Source of the DNA: Rhyzopertha dominica
Taxonomy: Eukaryota; Arthropoda; Insecta; Coleoptera; Bostrichidae
NCBI GenBank assembly: GCA_025024175.1
Contig: QCXZ01000001.1
Location: 16,864,001 to 16,928,000 of the forward strand
Length of the DNA: 64,000 bases
Reading direction: 5' to 3'
Of the stretch, positions 25,961 to 36,686 are shown piece by piece. The translations under genes were made by a program, and so were the position numbers. Within the stretch, counting starts at the first letter, position 1. The number at the start of each line of letters is the position of its first letter. The notes under the pieces were generated by a model. The model was given only the letters and a program-made list of their open reading frames with translations, did not search any database and was not told where the DNA came from.

Positions 25961-26537
25961 CAATTAACTATTATGGGGCTATTCGTCAGTTTTACACGTT
26001 TAAGTTAAGAATCATTGCACCTACCTCAATTACATTTACAGTTAGGTAGATGGACAACTGTCGATGTTAGATACTGAAATATAACCTCGCTTTTTGTTTT
26101 CACGTGTTCATTTTATTGTGAGCAAGCGAATCGTATGATCACCAGAAGTACGTAAGTATAATATAATATAAGTACAGTTGACAGTACTGTTCCTTCTATA
26201 AATATTGCATTAGTCTAGTCCTTTCCTATACAATAAATGATTATTCTGAATACAATATATCTATTAATAAGCATTTTCTTTTTGATCTGCAGTTTTTGAA
26301 TTTCATTGAACATCCATTTTTTATATTAATATTTTTATCATGCACAAATTCGATGTACCTTTAAAAGACGCTTTCCATTTCAATAAAGAAATAAAGCACT
26401 TCTTTACTTACAAACCGGAGACTGCCATCTTTATAAGCTATGAGCGAACTTTTGAGTGGCGCCACCAACCGTGAAATTTTTAGTGGTTAAATAGTTGAAA
26501 TAGTTCACATCAGGCTCAGGACAGTGGGACATGTCCG

Positions 26538-27987
26538 GGAAGTTAGCAATGAGATATGCCTTATTTAAACAATCTTAACTTCAATCGTTAGTATGTCGTT
26601 AGTATGCATTTGTAAGTGCTTTGGGATGGTTTGTAACTGAGGAACCATCCAAATAGTCATGTTTCAACAAATCGACTGCTAAAGTATCGGCAGCAGTCGG
26701 TTTTATTACAAAAACATCGAAACTAGTAAAAGCTATTAAAACTTCGTTTGTAAGTAATTGTAAGTGTATTTTAACGTTTGTATTTCCAAAAGGAATGTTA
26801 CATACACCAGTTCAAATTCAAATTCAAATTCCAAAAAATCCCCAAAAAAATTATACTTCTTTGAAATAGTTTGTAAGTGTTTGTAAGTGCACTTTTAGGA
26901 TTTGTAGATCAACTTTAAGCTGACTAATTAATTAATTCCGGTAGCGATTTTTCTTTGAAACGACGGCAACGTCGATATAACATACTTCAAATTGGNCATT
27001 CCGCATGCCTTATTTAAAAAACCTTATCGTCAATCGTTAGTATGTCGTTAGTATGTATTTGTAAAGGCTTTAGGATGGTTTGTAACTGAACAACCAACCA
27101 AATATTCGGTTTCATTGCACAAACATGGAAACTAGTAAAAACTATTAAAACTTCGTTTGTAAGTAATTGTAAGTGTATTTTTAACGTTTGTAAGTCCAAA
27201 AAAATATTACGCACATCAGTTCAAGATTGGCAAGTCAGCAGTAAGCTTTATTCCAAAATCTCACAAAAATGAATACTTCTTTGAAATCGTTTGTAAGTGT
27301 TGTAAGTGCACTTTTAGGTTTTGTAGGTTAATTTTAAGCTGACTAATTAATTAATTCCGAATTAATTCCGCCAATTTTCCTTTGAAACGAAGTCAATATA
27401 ACATAAAATTGTTTCAGCTTCGTTTGTAAGTATAATTGTAAGTGTATTTTTTTTTGGAAGGCATTCGTCAGTTTAAAATCAGAAATTGGAAATAAGTAGG
27501 TAAAGCTTCTTAAAAAAAAGAAAAACTATGCTGTGGTAATACTATGAACTACGATTCAGTAGTAAGTTTTCCTTTGACTTTTAACATTGATTAAAACATT
27601 AATTTACATTTCGCATGGCTCCCACAAGTGGTATCCACATAGAATTAAAAAAATTCTAAAAATTAAAAATGTATGATTTTTTACAAGAAACCTTACCTAC
27701 TTATTGTTGATTTCAAATTGTGAACTGATGAATGTAACATTCCTTTTTGACTTACAAACGTTAAAAATACATTTACAATTACTTGCAAACGAAGTTTTAA
27801 TAGTTTTTACTAGTTTCGATGTTTTTGTAATGAAACCGACTGCTGCCGATACTTTAGCAGTCGATTTGTTGAAACGTGAATATATAGTTGGTTATTCAGT
27901 TACAAACCATTCTAAAATCCTTACAAATACATACTAACGATTGACGTAAGAGTTTTTAAATAAGGCATATCTCACTGCTAAATTTCC
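26538..27987. mobile_element. Composite element with long terminal inverted repeats and internal direct repeats
   Basis: The left terminus TTAGCAATGAGATATGCC and right terminus GGCATATCTCACTGCTAA are near-perfect inverted repeats. The left side carries two direct copies of an approximately 400-bp unit (about 26556-26950 and 27007-27370). The right side carries one inverted copy (about 27742-27987). Units share CGTTAGTATG, CGACTGCTAAAGTATCGGCA (first and inverted copies), AACTAGTAAAA and many TTGTAAGTG words. The short frames at 27014-27214 (-) and 27704-27937 (+) are the same repeat read on opposite strands, not genes. It is probably a foldback-like non-autonomous transposon. Confidence 0.7.
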
Positions 27988-28301
27988 AGACATCACTTTG
28001 ACGGCATTTTCAATCCAAACTTTATGGCGTCAGATTTAAATTTTAGCTGATTTAGTGCACATTGCCGTCGGTGATGTCGCTAGTATCACTCATGCAGTTA
28101 CCGATAATATCAATAGAAATGGCAGCTTGGCAGCGCAGTCTGACGGTTGACTACATATTAACGGTTATATGATTTGAGTTTCTATGCTTGTTTACTTCAG
28201 TATTAGGGTTTTCGGACAATTTTTAGTGTTAAGTTTCAATCTTAAGTGTTTAATTATTATTACTACAGTCAGTTAACTAGTGGTGATATTTGTATTGTAA
28301 A

Positions 28302-28445
28302 ATGCCAACTTATATTATAGGTAAGCAAATCTGGGATTAATTAATCATAACCTAAATGTGATTGATTTCAGTGGATTATGAGTACACTTTCCAATGTTCA
28401 GTGCCAGGATGTAAGGATATAAGCATACCAAGTGCAATATTTTTT
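28302..28445 (+). pseudogene. Possible spliced 5' exons with THAP-like CSVPGC motif
   Basis: ATG at 28302 opens a short exon (MPTYII). A GT donor at about 28320 and the acceptor TGATTTCAG at about 28371 would join it in frame to sequence containing CSVPGCK followed by IPSAIFF. C-X4-C of this form, soon followed by FF, resembles the start of THAP zinc fingers, but the frame then decays. It may be the 5' part of the transposase whose remnant follows at 28561. The call is speculative. Confidence 0.25.
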
Positions 28446-28560
28446 ACTTATTCAGTCGTACCTACATATATGCTTACATTTAGTCACTTATTAAGAGGCG
28501 TTTGTGACAAATACATTTCGTAGTGCAACTGGTCAAACAGATTATTGCTGATTTTAAGCG

Positions 28561-29098
28561 GATTATCATTTTTATATGAATGCGGAAGTGTTTGAAAATT
28601 GGTTCAAAAACATTTTGTTGCCCAAATTTCCACCAAACAGCGTCATAGTAATGGACAACGCTAGTTACCATTCGGAGCAACCGGATAAAATTCCAAATAC
28701 AACAACTAATAAGGCAACCATTCAAGAGTTTTTAAGAAAAAAAGATTTATATTTCGAAGAGGACTACACAAGAAAACAATTGCTGGAAGTGCTTGGCACA
28801 AAAATTTTTTTCGAAGAAATTTAATATTGACATTCTGTCTTCTGAGTGTGGAGACACGACACACCATCCTACGATTATCCCCATAACATTACACTTTCAC
28901 CCCCATTGAAATGATATGGGGGCAGTTGAAACAAATAATTCGACGAGGGAACACGAAGCTGAAATAACAAGTGTCAATGCATGGAGAAATTCAGTGCAGC
29001 ATGTACTGGACATTGAAAANCGGTACAGAACGAATCATATACTAGAATTAATACTAGAAGTTAATCGTGGTTTTAGCAGTGAAAGTGATAGTGAGTAA
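28561..29098 (+). pseudogene. Decayed DDE-superfamily transposase (IS630/Tc1-like, DDE_3 type)
   Basis: Frame 28576-28824 gives NAEVFENWF then SVIVMDNASYHS, the segment around the second catalytic Asp. Frame then shifts: 28895-28955 reads TPIEMIWGQLKQIIRRGN, the region of the third catalytic Glu. The tail at 28956-29098 shows NAWRNSVQHV and ends in an acidic SSESDSE. At least two frameshifts and several stops break it, and an unresolved base sits at 29020. The N-terminal half with the first Asp is missing or unrecognisable. It lies immediately right of the inverted-repeat element 26538-27987, but no shared termini were found. Confidence 0.7.
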
Positions 29099-29537
29099 TT
29101 TTTTTCTTTTTAGTTTGTGACTCTTGTAATGTACTTATTAAAAAGCTGTAATGAACATAATCGATACCGTGTATAAATTTTATTGTGCACTATTGTAATT
29201 TTTTTCTAACAAATGTAAATAATTTTCTACTTACTAATTTGTATGTTTTTGTATTAAATTTGTATAAATTCGTTATGACATGCAAAGGCTTTTATTTTAT
29301 ACATCGGAAAATGTAAACCCAATAAAGTATCACATAAAAATAGATCGCGGGTTGCGCCAGTTAGCATCAGGTCTGCATTAAATAAAATTTGTTATAAAAG
29401 CTTCTATGTCTTATGGATTGCTAAATTATCACAGCTAACAAATTTCAAAAAATTTTAGTGAAAAAGTTAAAATTTTAGCCAACAAGATTTTTTTGAATAC
29501 GGCCCATTTAGGAACTTTGAAGAGTGCCACTAATCCC
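29099..29537. other. AT-rich DNA after the transposase remnant
   Basis: No gene is recognised. This may be the 3' flank of the decayed transposon, but no inverted terminus could be matched. Confidence 0.35.
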
Positions 29538-29629
29538 AATAGTTTAGGACGGTCGACCATAAGGTTGTAAAAACCCTCATTTACAGTATAATAGTTTATG
29601 ACGGCCGACTATCAAGCTGTAAAACCCTC
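29538..29629. repeat. Tandem pair of about 41-bp repeats with conserved GACGGYCGAC
   Basis: Copies at 29538-29578 and 29590-29629 share AATAGTTTA, GACGG(T/C)CGAC, A(C)T-rich spacers and a TGTAAAA-CCCTC end. The spacer is about 11 bp. A more GC-rich stretch (29640-29830) with promoter-like composition follows directly. Duplicated binding sites are one possible explanation. Confidence 0.55.
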
Positions 29630-29639
29630 TGCATAAGTC

Positions 29640-31059
29640 AGTCTCATAGATCGTTGCTTGATACTTTACGTCCGGTCGTGATACGCAAGTGTAGTTTCAA
29701 GTAGATTTAGGTGTTTATCAAGTGATTTTTGAGGCGTTTAGAACGTGCTTTTTGGGCGGCTTGGAAACATTCACGTAGCGCGATTAAAGTAGCGAGTACC
29801 TCTGTTCAGTACAAGGAAAAACACTAGGCGTCGTAAAATAATTGATAATCAAAGCACTTAAACATTTACACACACTTCAAAAATAAGATGCGACTGCAAG
29901 AAACGGATTTCAGATTAATGTCCAGGAATACTTTAGGAGTGTGCAAAATTTCACTTAATTTGGCGAAGGTCAGGTATTCTGTATAACTACCAATATTGCT
30001 TTACAGTATTTTTATAAAAACAGAATTAACATTTTGTAACTTTGTGATAACCAACAAAATATTCAAGTGTATGTAGGGAACTATTCTTGGAAATGCAAAA
30101 TCAGATCATCCGGTTGTGTATTGTGTTCTAGCACATGGAAATGACATTATCACATAGTATGTACTTATGCATGATACTAGGATTAATATTAGTCAGTGTC
30201 ATGGTAATTATGGTAGGTTGACTAGCAACATGCTGCTGCAAACTGCGGTGAGAAATTGACGTCAACAAAAATTATTTTTCTTACGAAACAAATAATAATC
30301 TTTCTAACAACTGCAAATATTTATCATCTGTTAGGTGTTGAAGCCATACACTGTATGTAACTAAATTATAAATTGAATTGAATTTAAATCTTCATTCTAC
30401 CTTCTACGATCTTCTTCCATTTCAGTATAAGTAATTTTTGACAGCAAGGATATAACACAAGATGTATATAAGCAAAAACAAGCAATTTCACTTATGATCA
30501 TAATGCTTAAGGGGCAGAAAATTTTTCTGCATCAAATATTTCAAAAGGGTTAACACAGATTTTAATTTTTGTTCAGATGAGGAATGGGGAAACATTCCTT
30601 CAAGCTTTTTTTCTTTGCAGTGGGTACTTCTGCTGTCCAGCTTTACTAATACATTATTTTCTCCATTCACACTTCTTGCTTGTTTCGGTTTCACTTTTGG
30701 AATATTCCGTATAATCAAATATAGTTTCCTGGAATTCGTCAATAAGTTAATAAGGCCTGCAGAATATAAAAATTGCAATTTACGTAATAAGAGCTGCAGA
30801 AGATGGGATATAAGTTAAATGACGAATGAATGTCACTGAATGAATGTCACTGTTAATACTAACCAATTACTACTCGTATAGTTTGAAAAAAAAACATGCT
30901 TTTTATACTTGATTCCAATGTACAATAAAACATCGTACATAAAGGCGACCTAATTATTTACTTAAAAATTAGTGTAATATAACAGGGTTGGCAACATATT
31001 ATAGGAACAAAAGTACCCCGGATGAAATTTCGCAACTTTGAAAACACTGCCAGTTAATT
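29640..31059. other. Intergenic DNA, no supportable gene
   Basis: 29640-29830 is moderately GC-rich with a CTGTTCAGTAC initiator-like word but no clear TATA. The rest is AT-rich. Opposite-strand frames at 30488-30818 overlap one another and have no motif. Confidence 0.35.
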
Positions 31060-31640
31060 TTCGAGTCTCGAATTAACCCTTGCTTACATTAACGTATAAA
31101 TTACACAAAAATGGCAACCCTTTTGAGATTTATGAACTAGTTTCCGCCCTACCCCTTGCTTCAGAAATGCGTATATAAAACGAGACAAAAACATTTCGGT
31201 TCAGAGGGAAGCGATAAATATTTCAGGAGAATCGACAGACGGACAAAGCGACGTAGGCCAGCGCCGCGGCACAGTGAATAATGAACTAGCGACCGCTAAT
31301 TAAGACCGGCCTGCTGGGATGCCCCGACACCTGTCAATATCGACCCAGTAGATTTATGTTAACCTAACTGTGACTGCCATAAATACCGATTACTAACTCT
31401 GGGCATTGTAATTTGGACTATTTGGTTTTGAAAATGGTGGTGACGCCGGATTTTGATTAATTTATTGCGTATACAAACGAATTTTTGGTGGGGTCTACCG
31501 GCGTAGCGACAACTGGGATTGTCGACGTGTTACTGACACCATTGCGGGTTTAATAAATATTAATTGCGCCTCTTGTTTGACTGGTGCGTTAAAAGGGGCT
31601 TATTACTGGCTAGCGTGTTGGACGTCTTTCTTGATTAATT
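31060..31640 (+). promoter_or_regulatory. Candidate orphan core promoter and GC-elevated downstream island
   Basis: TATATAAA (31172-31179) is followed by TTCAG with the A at about 31203, about 31 bp from the start of the TATA box, which is good arthropod promoter geometry. The next several hundred bases are GC-elevated and complex (GCCAGCGCCGCGGCAC near 31258) with no long open frame. It may be the first exon of a non-coding transcript, a distant 5' UTR, or an enhancer. No splice partner can be identified here. Confidence 0.35.
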
Positions 31641-31800
31641 AGCTAGTGAAATGTTTGGCTGAAGCTGAATTTAACAGTAATACGGCAGCCTGGATTACAG
31701 TTAGAACTTTTGTTTATTCTAAGAATATATACATTTTGGATCTAGACGGTTTAGTGAGGTGCATTAGGTTTCGGACAGAATATTTCCTTCGTGCTCCTTA

Positions 31801-32130
31801 TACCATTGAAGATGGATGGTATTCTGCTTGGCAACTTAAGAAAGATGATATATTTAATCAACAGCTAATAGACGAGCCTACAGAAAAGGTATGAGGAACT
31901 GACCTCCCGAGAAAGTCTTGGGTCACTATAAATCGCCTTCGCACTGGTCATGGGAAATGCAACTTTTTTCTTAATAAATGTGATCCATCTACCAACCCTC
32001 CAAACAATTGAACATAGGGTCAACAGATGCCCCCATACAACATGGCCTGGTGGTTTTGAGTCTATCCATCGTGTTGATGAAGGTGTTGAAGATTGGCTTA
32101 AGACAATCGAGATCTAATTGGAGTTTTTCT
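31801..32130 (+). pseudogene. 3' end of a non-LTR retrotransposon (LINE), decayed
   Basis: Pieces in shifting frames match the C-terminal end of jockey-type ORF2 proteins. LPRKSWVTINRLRTGHGKC (31903-31959) and FLNKCDPSTNPP follow a YSAWQLKK segment. Further on is GGFESIHRVDEGVEDWLKT (about 32048-32104). The 'LPR.W..LNR.RTGHG.C' motif precedes the terminal zinc-finger-like region in these elements. Frameshifts and stops make it non-functional, and no reverse-transcriptase domain remains upstream. A hairpin-forming 3' region follows at 32150-32193. Confidence 0.6.
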
Positions 32131-32149
32131 GCGGTTTCCTTCAATACCC

Positions 32150-32193
32150 TATCCAGAATAAATACATACATGTATGTATCTATTTTCTGGATA
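32150..32193. repeat. Short inverted repeat (hairpin) after the LINE tail
   Basis: TATCCAGAA (32150-32158) pairs with TTCTGGATA (32185-32193). Between them ATACATACATGTATGTAT is itself a perfect palindrome. It could be a 3' stem recognised by the LINE reverse transcriptase, or chance in AT-rich DNA. Confidence 0.5.
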
Positions 32194-32947
32194 GAGCACA
32201 AATGCGAGATCTCCTATCGTTGAATAAAAATATTTTTTTTTATTTAATCGCTTTTATAAAAGTCGACCGTAGTCACATGAAATTAACAAAACTGTGTAAT
32301 GTATTAATGACTTTCATAAAAATATATAAATATATATTAGGTTTCGGCAGTATCTATAAACTACGCATATAAACGCATATAATTTCTGAAAGTATCAAAT
32401 TAAGCATAAAAAATCTAATCGGAAAGATGTTCTTGAATCACCCAAAACGGGATAAAACAGGAAATGTATATTACAATGCGAATTGTTTCAGCAAAACAGT
32501 ATATATTATGGTAAACTGGGGATAGATGCCTAACGCGGATATAGATGCCTTATTAGTTTTTAGCTGCCGTATATGGCAAAACGTATGTATGTGCTATTCT
32601 GTTCGTTATAGGTGATAGGTTTCAGTGCACACCAAAGCACACTACAGACTTCCGGTAAGATAAATATAACATATAACTGTTTGTCAAGTTTTGAACGCGT
32701 GCATTTATAACTTTATGGTCATGTATGAACACTGCAAATGTATTTTGGTGCGAACAATACAAATTAGAGACCTAAATTCGCAATACCACGGTAGTAAATA
32801 TTGTGAGGTTATGTAGTACCAATGCTAATTTCCCGCAATACAGGCAGCTATCTCATGCAAAATTCCACCATAGGGATAGATGCCTTGTAAAAGACGGGGA
32901 TAGATATACATTTGAATTTCTATCTATTTTCTTTATTTTAAAGCATA

Positions 32948-33097
32948 ATGCCAATAAAATATTCGCGTAAAACAAACAGAGCGTCATGGACAGAAGCTGA
33001 ACTACAGATGACTATGGAGAAAGTCGCTAATAAATCTCTTAATGCCTTTAACACTAGCAAACTGTACAACGTACCTTACATAACTTTGAAAAGACGG
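32948..33097 (+). pseudogene. pogo/Tigger transposase N-terminus (HTH, psq type), cut at codon 50
   Basis: Fifty codons from ATG 32948 start MPIKYSRKTNRASWTEAELQ and run to ITLKRR. The pattern matches the psq/CENP-B-type helix-turn-helix that binds transposon ends. The BEL/Pao LTR begins directly after codon 50 (CGG, part of the GACGG target duplication). Excluding the insert, the frame resumes at 39283 with LISKNKSS and HPR before a TGA at 39334. Confidence 0.75.
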
Positions 33098-33328
33098 TGT
33101 TGGATATTGGATCCAGTTTTTTGTTGCTCCTTTTTCCGTTTACCATTTTGTCCTTGTCTCTCCTGAAGACGACCAGTTGCACCGTATCTTTCGTGGTGTG
33201 CGCGCTCGTGCCATTTTCGCTAGCAAGACCAAGTCAAGTCAAGTACTGCACCCCTTGGCCTGCAGTCCCACTGTTCTACAACCTACTTACGTAAGTCCTG
33301 CTCTTACTATTCGCTCTCCTACGCGACA
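33098..33328 (+). repeat. 5' LTR of the BEL/Pao element (231 bp)
   Basis: It begins TGTTGGATATTGG and ends ACGCGACA. It differs from the 3' LTR by an extra TCAAG unit and one base. It is directly preceded by target duplication GACGG. Confidence 0.93.
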
Positions 33329-33334
33329 TAATTC

Positions 33335-33350
33335 TGGTCCTTCGGTCCGC
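33335..33350 (+). other. Candidate tRNA primer-binding site of the BEL/Pao element
   Basis: TGGTCCTTCGGTCCGC begins six bases after the 5' LTR. Starting with TGG, the complement of a tRNA CCA end, and lying at this position fit a minus-strand primer site. The priming tRNA was not identified. Confidence 0.5.
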
Positions 33351-33732
33351 ATTTACAGTGCCTACTGTTCATCTAAACATAAGGGCTATAAAGCCTCTGT
33401 TCAAAACTTATCTATCACTTATGATAATTTATCTACTGCTTGCTAATTGTACGCCCTCGCGTAATTACATGCAAGTAATTCTTGAATATCTATACGTATT
33501 TGCTACATTTTACTGAGAAACACACCTGCTTATCTACAGTAGTTTTTGTTCATTTATTTTCGTCTCCAACACTGTCGTTTCTTGTGCGATAGTGTGGAAT
33601 GCGTTTTCTTACTTGTTTATTGTGCTGCATTTAGAAATGTTGCTTTGAATACACACTTTCAACAGAGATATATATCGGAGCATTGTTAATAACAATTTTG
33701 TTCTGATTATCATCAGTTCATTAAATATTGCA

Positions 33733-34728
33733 ATGGCTTCCGAGGCCGATCTGAAACCTTTAATAAACCGCAGAGAACGACTTTATTTGCGGCTGCGAAA
33801 TTTACTTGACGCGTCCAAATCAGCACTTACTGATCCGTCTAAAGTTTTATCGTTCAAGGTACGATTTGCAAAAATCGACGATAGTTATAATGAATTTGAG
33901 GATATTCAAGCAAAGATTATGGCTCTCCAGGTTAAGTTAAATGTTGATATATCTGGTGCTTCCGCAGATGACATTTACTTTGAAATTCAATCAAATGCAG
34001 AAAAAATTTTGAAGAACGAGAACTTGGAATCTACCACTTCTAAGTGCCCTAATCCTAAATTGCCTAAAATTTCACTAGTGCCCTTTGACGGTAATATTAA
34101 ATCCTGGCCTACATTCTATGGCACTTATAAAAGTTTAATTCATGAAAACCGTAGTTTAAATAATGTAGATAAGTTTCATTATTTGCACTCAGTAGTTTCA
34201 GGTCCTGCTGCTACTATAGTTTGTAGCCTTCCGTTAAATGAAGCTAATTATACTGTTGTTTTTGAAGCTCTTGTTAAGAAGTATGAAAACAAAAGATTGC
34301 AACTTGCGTGTTACTTAGATCAGATGCTCAGTTTTAAGCCTTTGCAAATTGATGGGTTTGAACAACTCAGCAAGTTTCATGAAACGTTTTCGGAGAATTT
34401 TAATGCTATTAAAGCAGTATCAGTGAATAATTTAGACGATTTTGTTTTATTACATATCGCTTTGAGATGTTTGGATTCAAATACGCGGAAAAACTTTGAA
34501 ACTGAAAATGATGGTCCTACTTTGCCAACGTTCAATACTTTAATGGAGTTCATTGACAAACAAGTACGAGCAGCTTCCCTGACACAAGCTAGTTCGCCTT
34601 GCGTTAGTAAAAACGTTAATCTTAATAAATCTATTCATGCTAAATCATCATGGTCTCCGAACTTTGTTCCAAAAAAGGCTATTCTTACTGCTTTAGCAAA
34701 ATTGTGTCCATATTGCAAAAAAAAATGA
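33733..34728 (+). pseudogene. BEL/Pao gag region, ends at a frameshift in an A9 run
   Basis: A 331-codon frame starts MASEADLKPL with a heptad-like N-terminal helix. It continues through KISLVPFDGNIKSWPTFY and DKFHYLHSVVSGPA, which is the capsid-like DUF1759 region of BEL/Pao gag. It stops at TGA 34726 just after LCPYCKKK because of the homopolymer of nine A residues at 34717-34725. One base fewer would keep it in frame with the CCHC zinc knuckle that follows in the next frame (34808-34849, C-X2-C-X4-H-X4-C). Gag packages element RNA into cytoplasmic particles. Confidence 0.9.
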
Positions 34729-35509
34729 GCATACCATCTATAAATGTTCTGATTTTCGTTCCTTATCTGCTTTAGATCGGCTCAATTTCTCTAAACCTGC
34801 CAAACTTTGCTGTAATTGTTTAAAAGGAGGTCACCCTTCTTCAGCTTGTCCCTCGAAAGCATCGTGTTTTTTGTGCGGTCATCGACATCATACATTACTA
34901 CACACGGAACAAAATAAGCCAAAGCCAGCTCCCGATTCTGTAGAACCTTCTACGTCTAGTGCTAATAGTCATTCTATAGCTCCAATATGTCATTCCATAT
35001 CNACCAAGTCTACCACAACTCTTTTAGGTACTGCCTGCGTACTGATTTTGGATAGCAATGGTCAATATCACAAAGCCAGAGCTTTGATTGATTCTGGTTC
35101 TCAGATCTCGCTCGTGACCCGTTCATTTAGTCGACGTCTGCATTTTCCTGTGCAGAGGTGTCATTACCCTATTACTGGTATTGGGGGTTCTGTGAATTCT
35201 TCTTTCACAGGTTTGATTTCTTTAACGATCAAACCTTACAATACTTCGCAACCGATTCTACATACTGATGCTGTCGTGTTGCCAAAAATCACTACTTATA
35301 CACCGTCTGTCCAGGGATCTAATTTATTGCACGAGGAATTTGATCAACTTATTCTAGCTGACCCTGATTTTGAGAAACCTGGACGCATTGAGGTTCTACT
35401 TGGGGCTGATGTTTTTCCCTACATATTTGACGGTGGGCGGTTTGCCTCTTCTCAAGGCACACCCATCGCTCTTAATAGTATCTATGGTTACGTCATTATG
35501 GGTTCCTAA
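34729..35509 (+). pseudogene. BEL/Pao zinc knuckle and aspartic protease segment
   Basis: This frame (starting 34871 by ATG but open from the zinc knuckle) carries the CCHC box and then ALIDSGSQISLVTRSF, with the protease DSG at 35090-35098. It then has the conserved tail down to the IYGYVIMG region. It is the DUF1758 retropepsin that cleaves the polyprotein. A one-base shift at about 35500 puts a TAA at 35507, and the reading continues in the next frame as NDYSLPSSS. An unresolved base is at 35002. Confidence 0.88.
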
Positions 35510-36686
35510 TGATTATTCGCTTCCATCTTCTAGTTACTGTGGGGTTGCCACAGAACCGTATTCTCTCGAAACCATTATGAAGCAATTCTGGGAAGTGGAG
35601 GAAGTGCTCTCTGAACCACCTGTTGATCCTTGTGATCTTATTTGTGAGAAAATGTGTCAATGCTTGCATCAACGTGATGATACGGGCCGTTATGTTGTTC
35701 CTCTTATGTTTAAGGATGATGCTTCCCTCCTGGGTGAGTCGTTATCAATCGCCAGCTCTTCTTTAAACTCTCTAGAATGACGTTTTAAGCGTGACCCTGA
35801 CCTCTTCCAGTCCTATAATACATTTTTGTCGGAATATGAATCTTTGGGACACATGAAGTCTATTTCTTCTGGTACTTTCAGTCCTAGCACTAATTATATT
35901 CCACATCACGCGGTTTTTAAAACTGCTGGCAACAAAACTAAAATTCGGGTAGTTTTTAATGCCTCTTCAAAAACGCTATCCAATCAATCTCTTAATGACT
36001 TGTTGTATGCTGGTCCTAAGCTACAACCGAACCTCGCTTCTATTCTCTGTAGCTTTAGAATTCATCCGATAGTTTTTGTGTGCGATATAACTAAAATGTA
36101 TCGTCAGATTCTAGTGCTACCAGAACACAGAAAATTTCAGCATATCCTCTGGAGACCCTCTCCAAATGAAACTGTCAAAGAATTTGAACTCTTAACCGTA
36201 ACTTATGGAGTGTCTTCATCACCCTATTTAGCTATCCGCACCTTGCAGCAATTAGTGAAAGATGAAGGTTTGCACTTTCCAGAAGCTTCCAAACTAATTG
36301 CGAATTGTACGTATATTGACGACATCTTGGCGGGCTCATCTTCTGTGGAAGACGCTTTAAAATTACAGGCTGATCTAATTAGGCTATTAGAGCTAGGAGG
36401 TTTCGAACTGGCAAAATGGGCCAGTAATGACACTAGCTTGCTTGACCATCTACCTCCAGATAAGTGTGATATGCAGCCCTTCTTTTCCCCTGAAGTTGAG
36501 ATTTCCTTGAAATTACTCGGCGTCTATTGGGATCCTAACAGTGACTCGTTTTCTTACCATACTGCACCTTTCGAGTGCAATCATACTAAAAGGTCAGTGT
36601 TATCTTGTATTGCCCGATTATACGATCCCCTTGGCTGGATTTCTCCAGTTATTTTTCTTGCTAAATCTTTAATGCAAGAGCTTTGA
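35510..36686 (+). pseudogene. BEL/Pao reverse transcriptase region with two in-frame TGA codons
   Basis: Frame 0 from about 35502 runs through KQFWEVEEV, is broken by TGA at 35778, and resumes with the RT fingers and palm: KIRVVFNASSKT, FVCDITKMYRQI and the catalytic YIDD at 36312-36323. A second TGA at 36684 falls after AKSLMQEL. Both stops are one transition away from a sense codon (CGA to TGA, TGG to TGA). Reverse transcriptase copies the element RNA to DNA. All visible catalytic residues are intact, which fits a recently active lineage. Confidence 0.9.

Noticed and set aside
27014..27937. Two open frames sharing LQTLKIHLQLL on opposite strands
   Set aside because: They are the same inverted repeat unit read twice, not a protein family.
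33177..33446. 89-codon open frame and its match at 39026-39299
   Set aside because: Both are read through the BEL/Pao LTRs and their flanks. They are repeats of one another, not genes.
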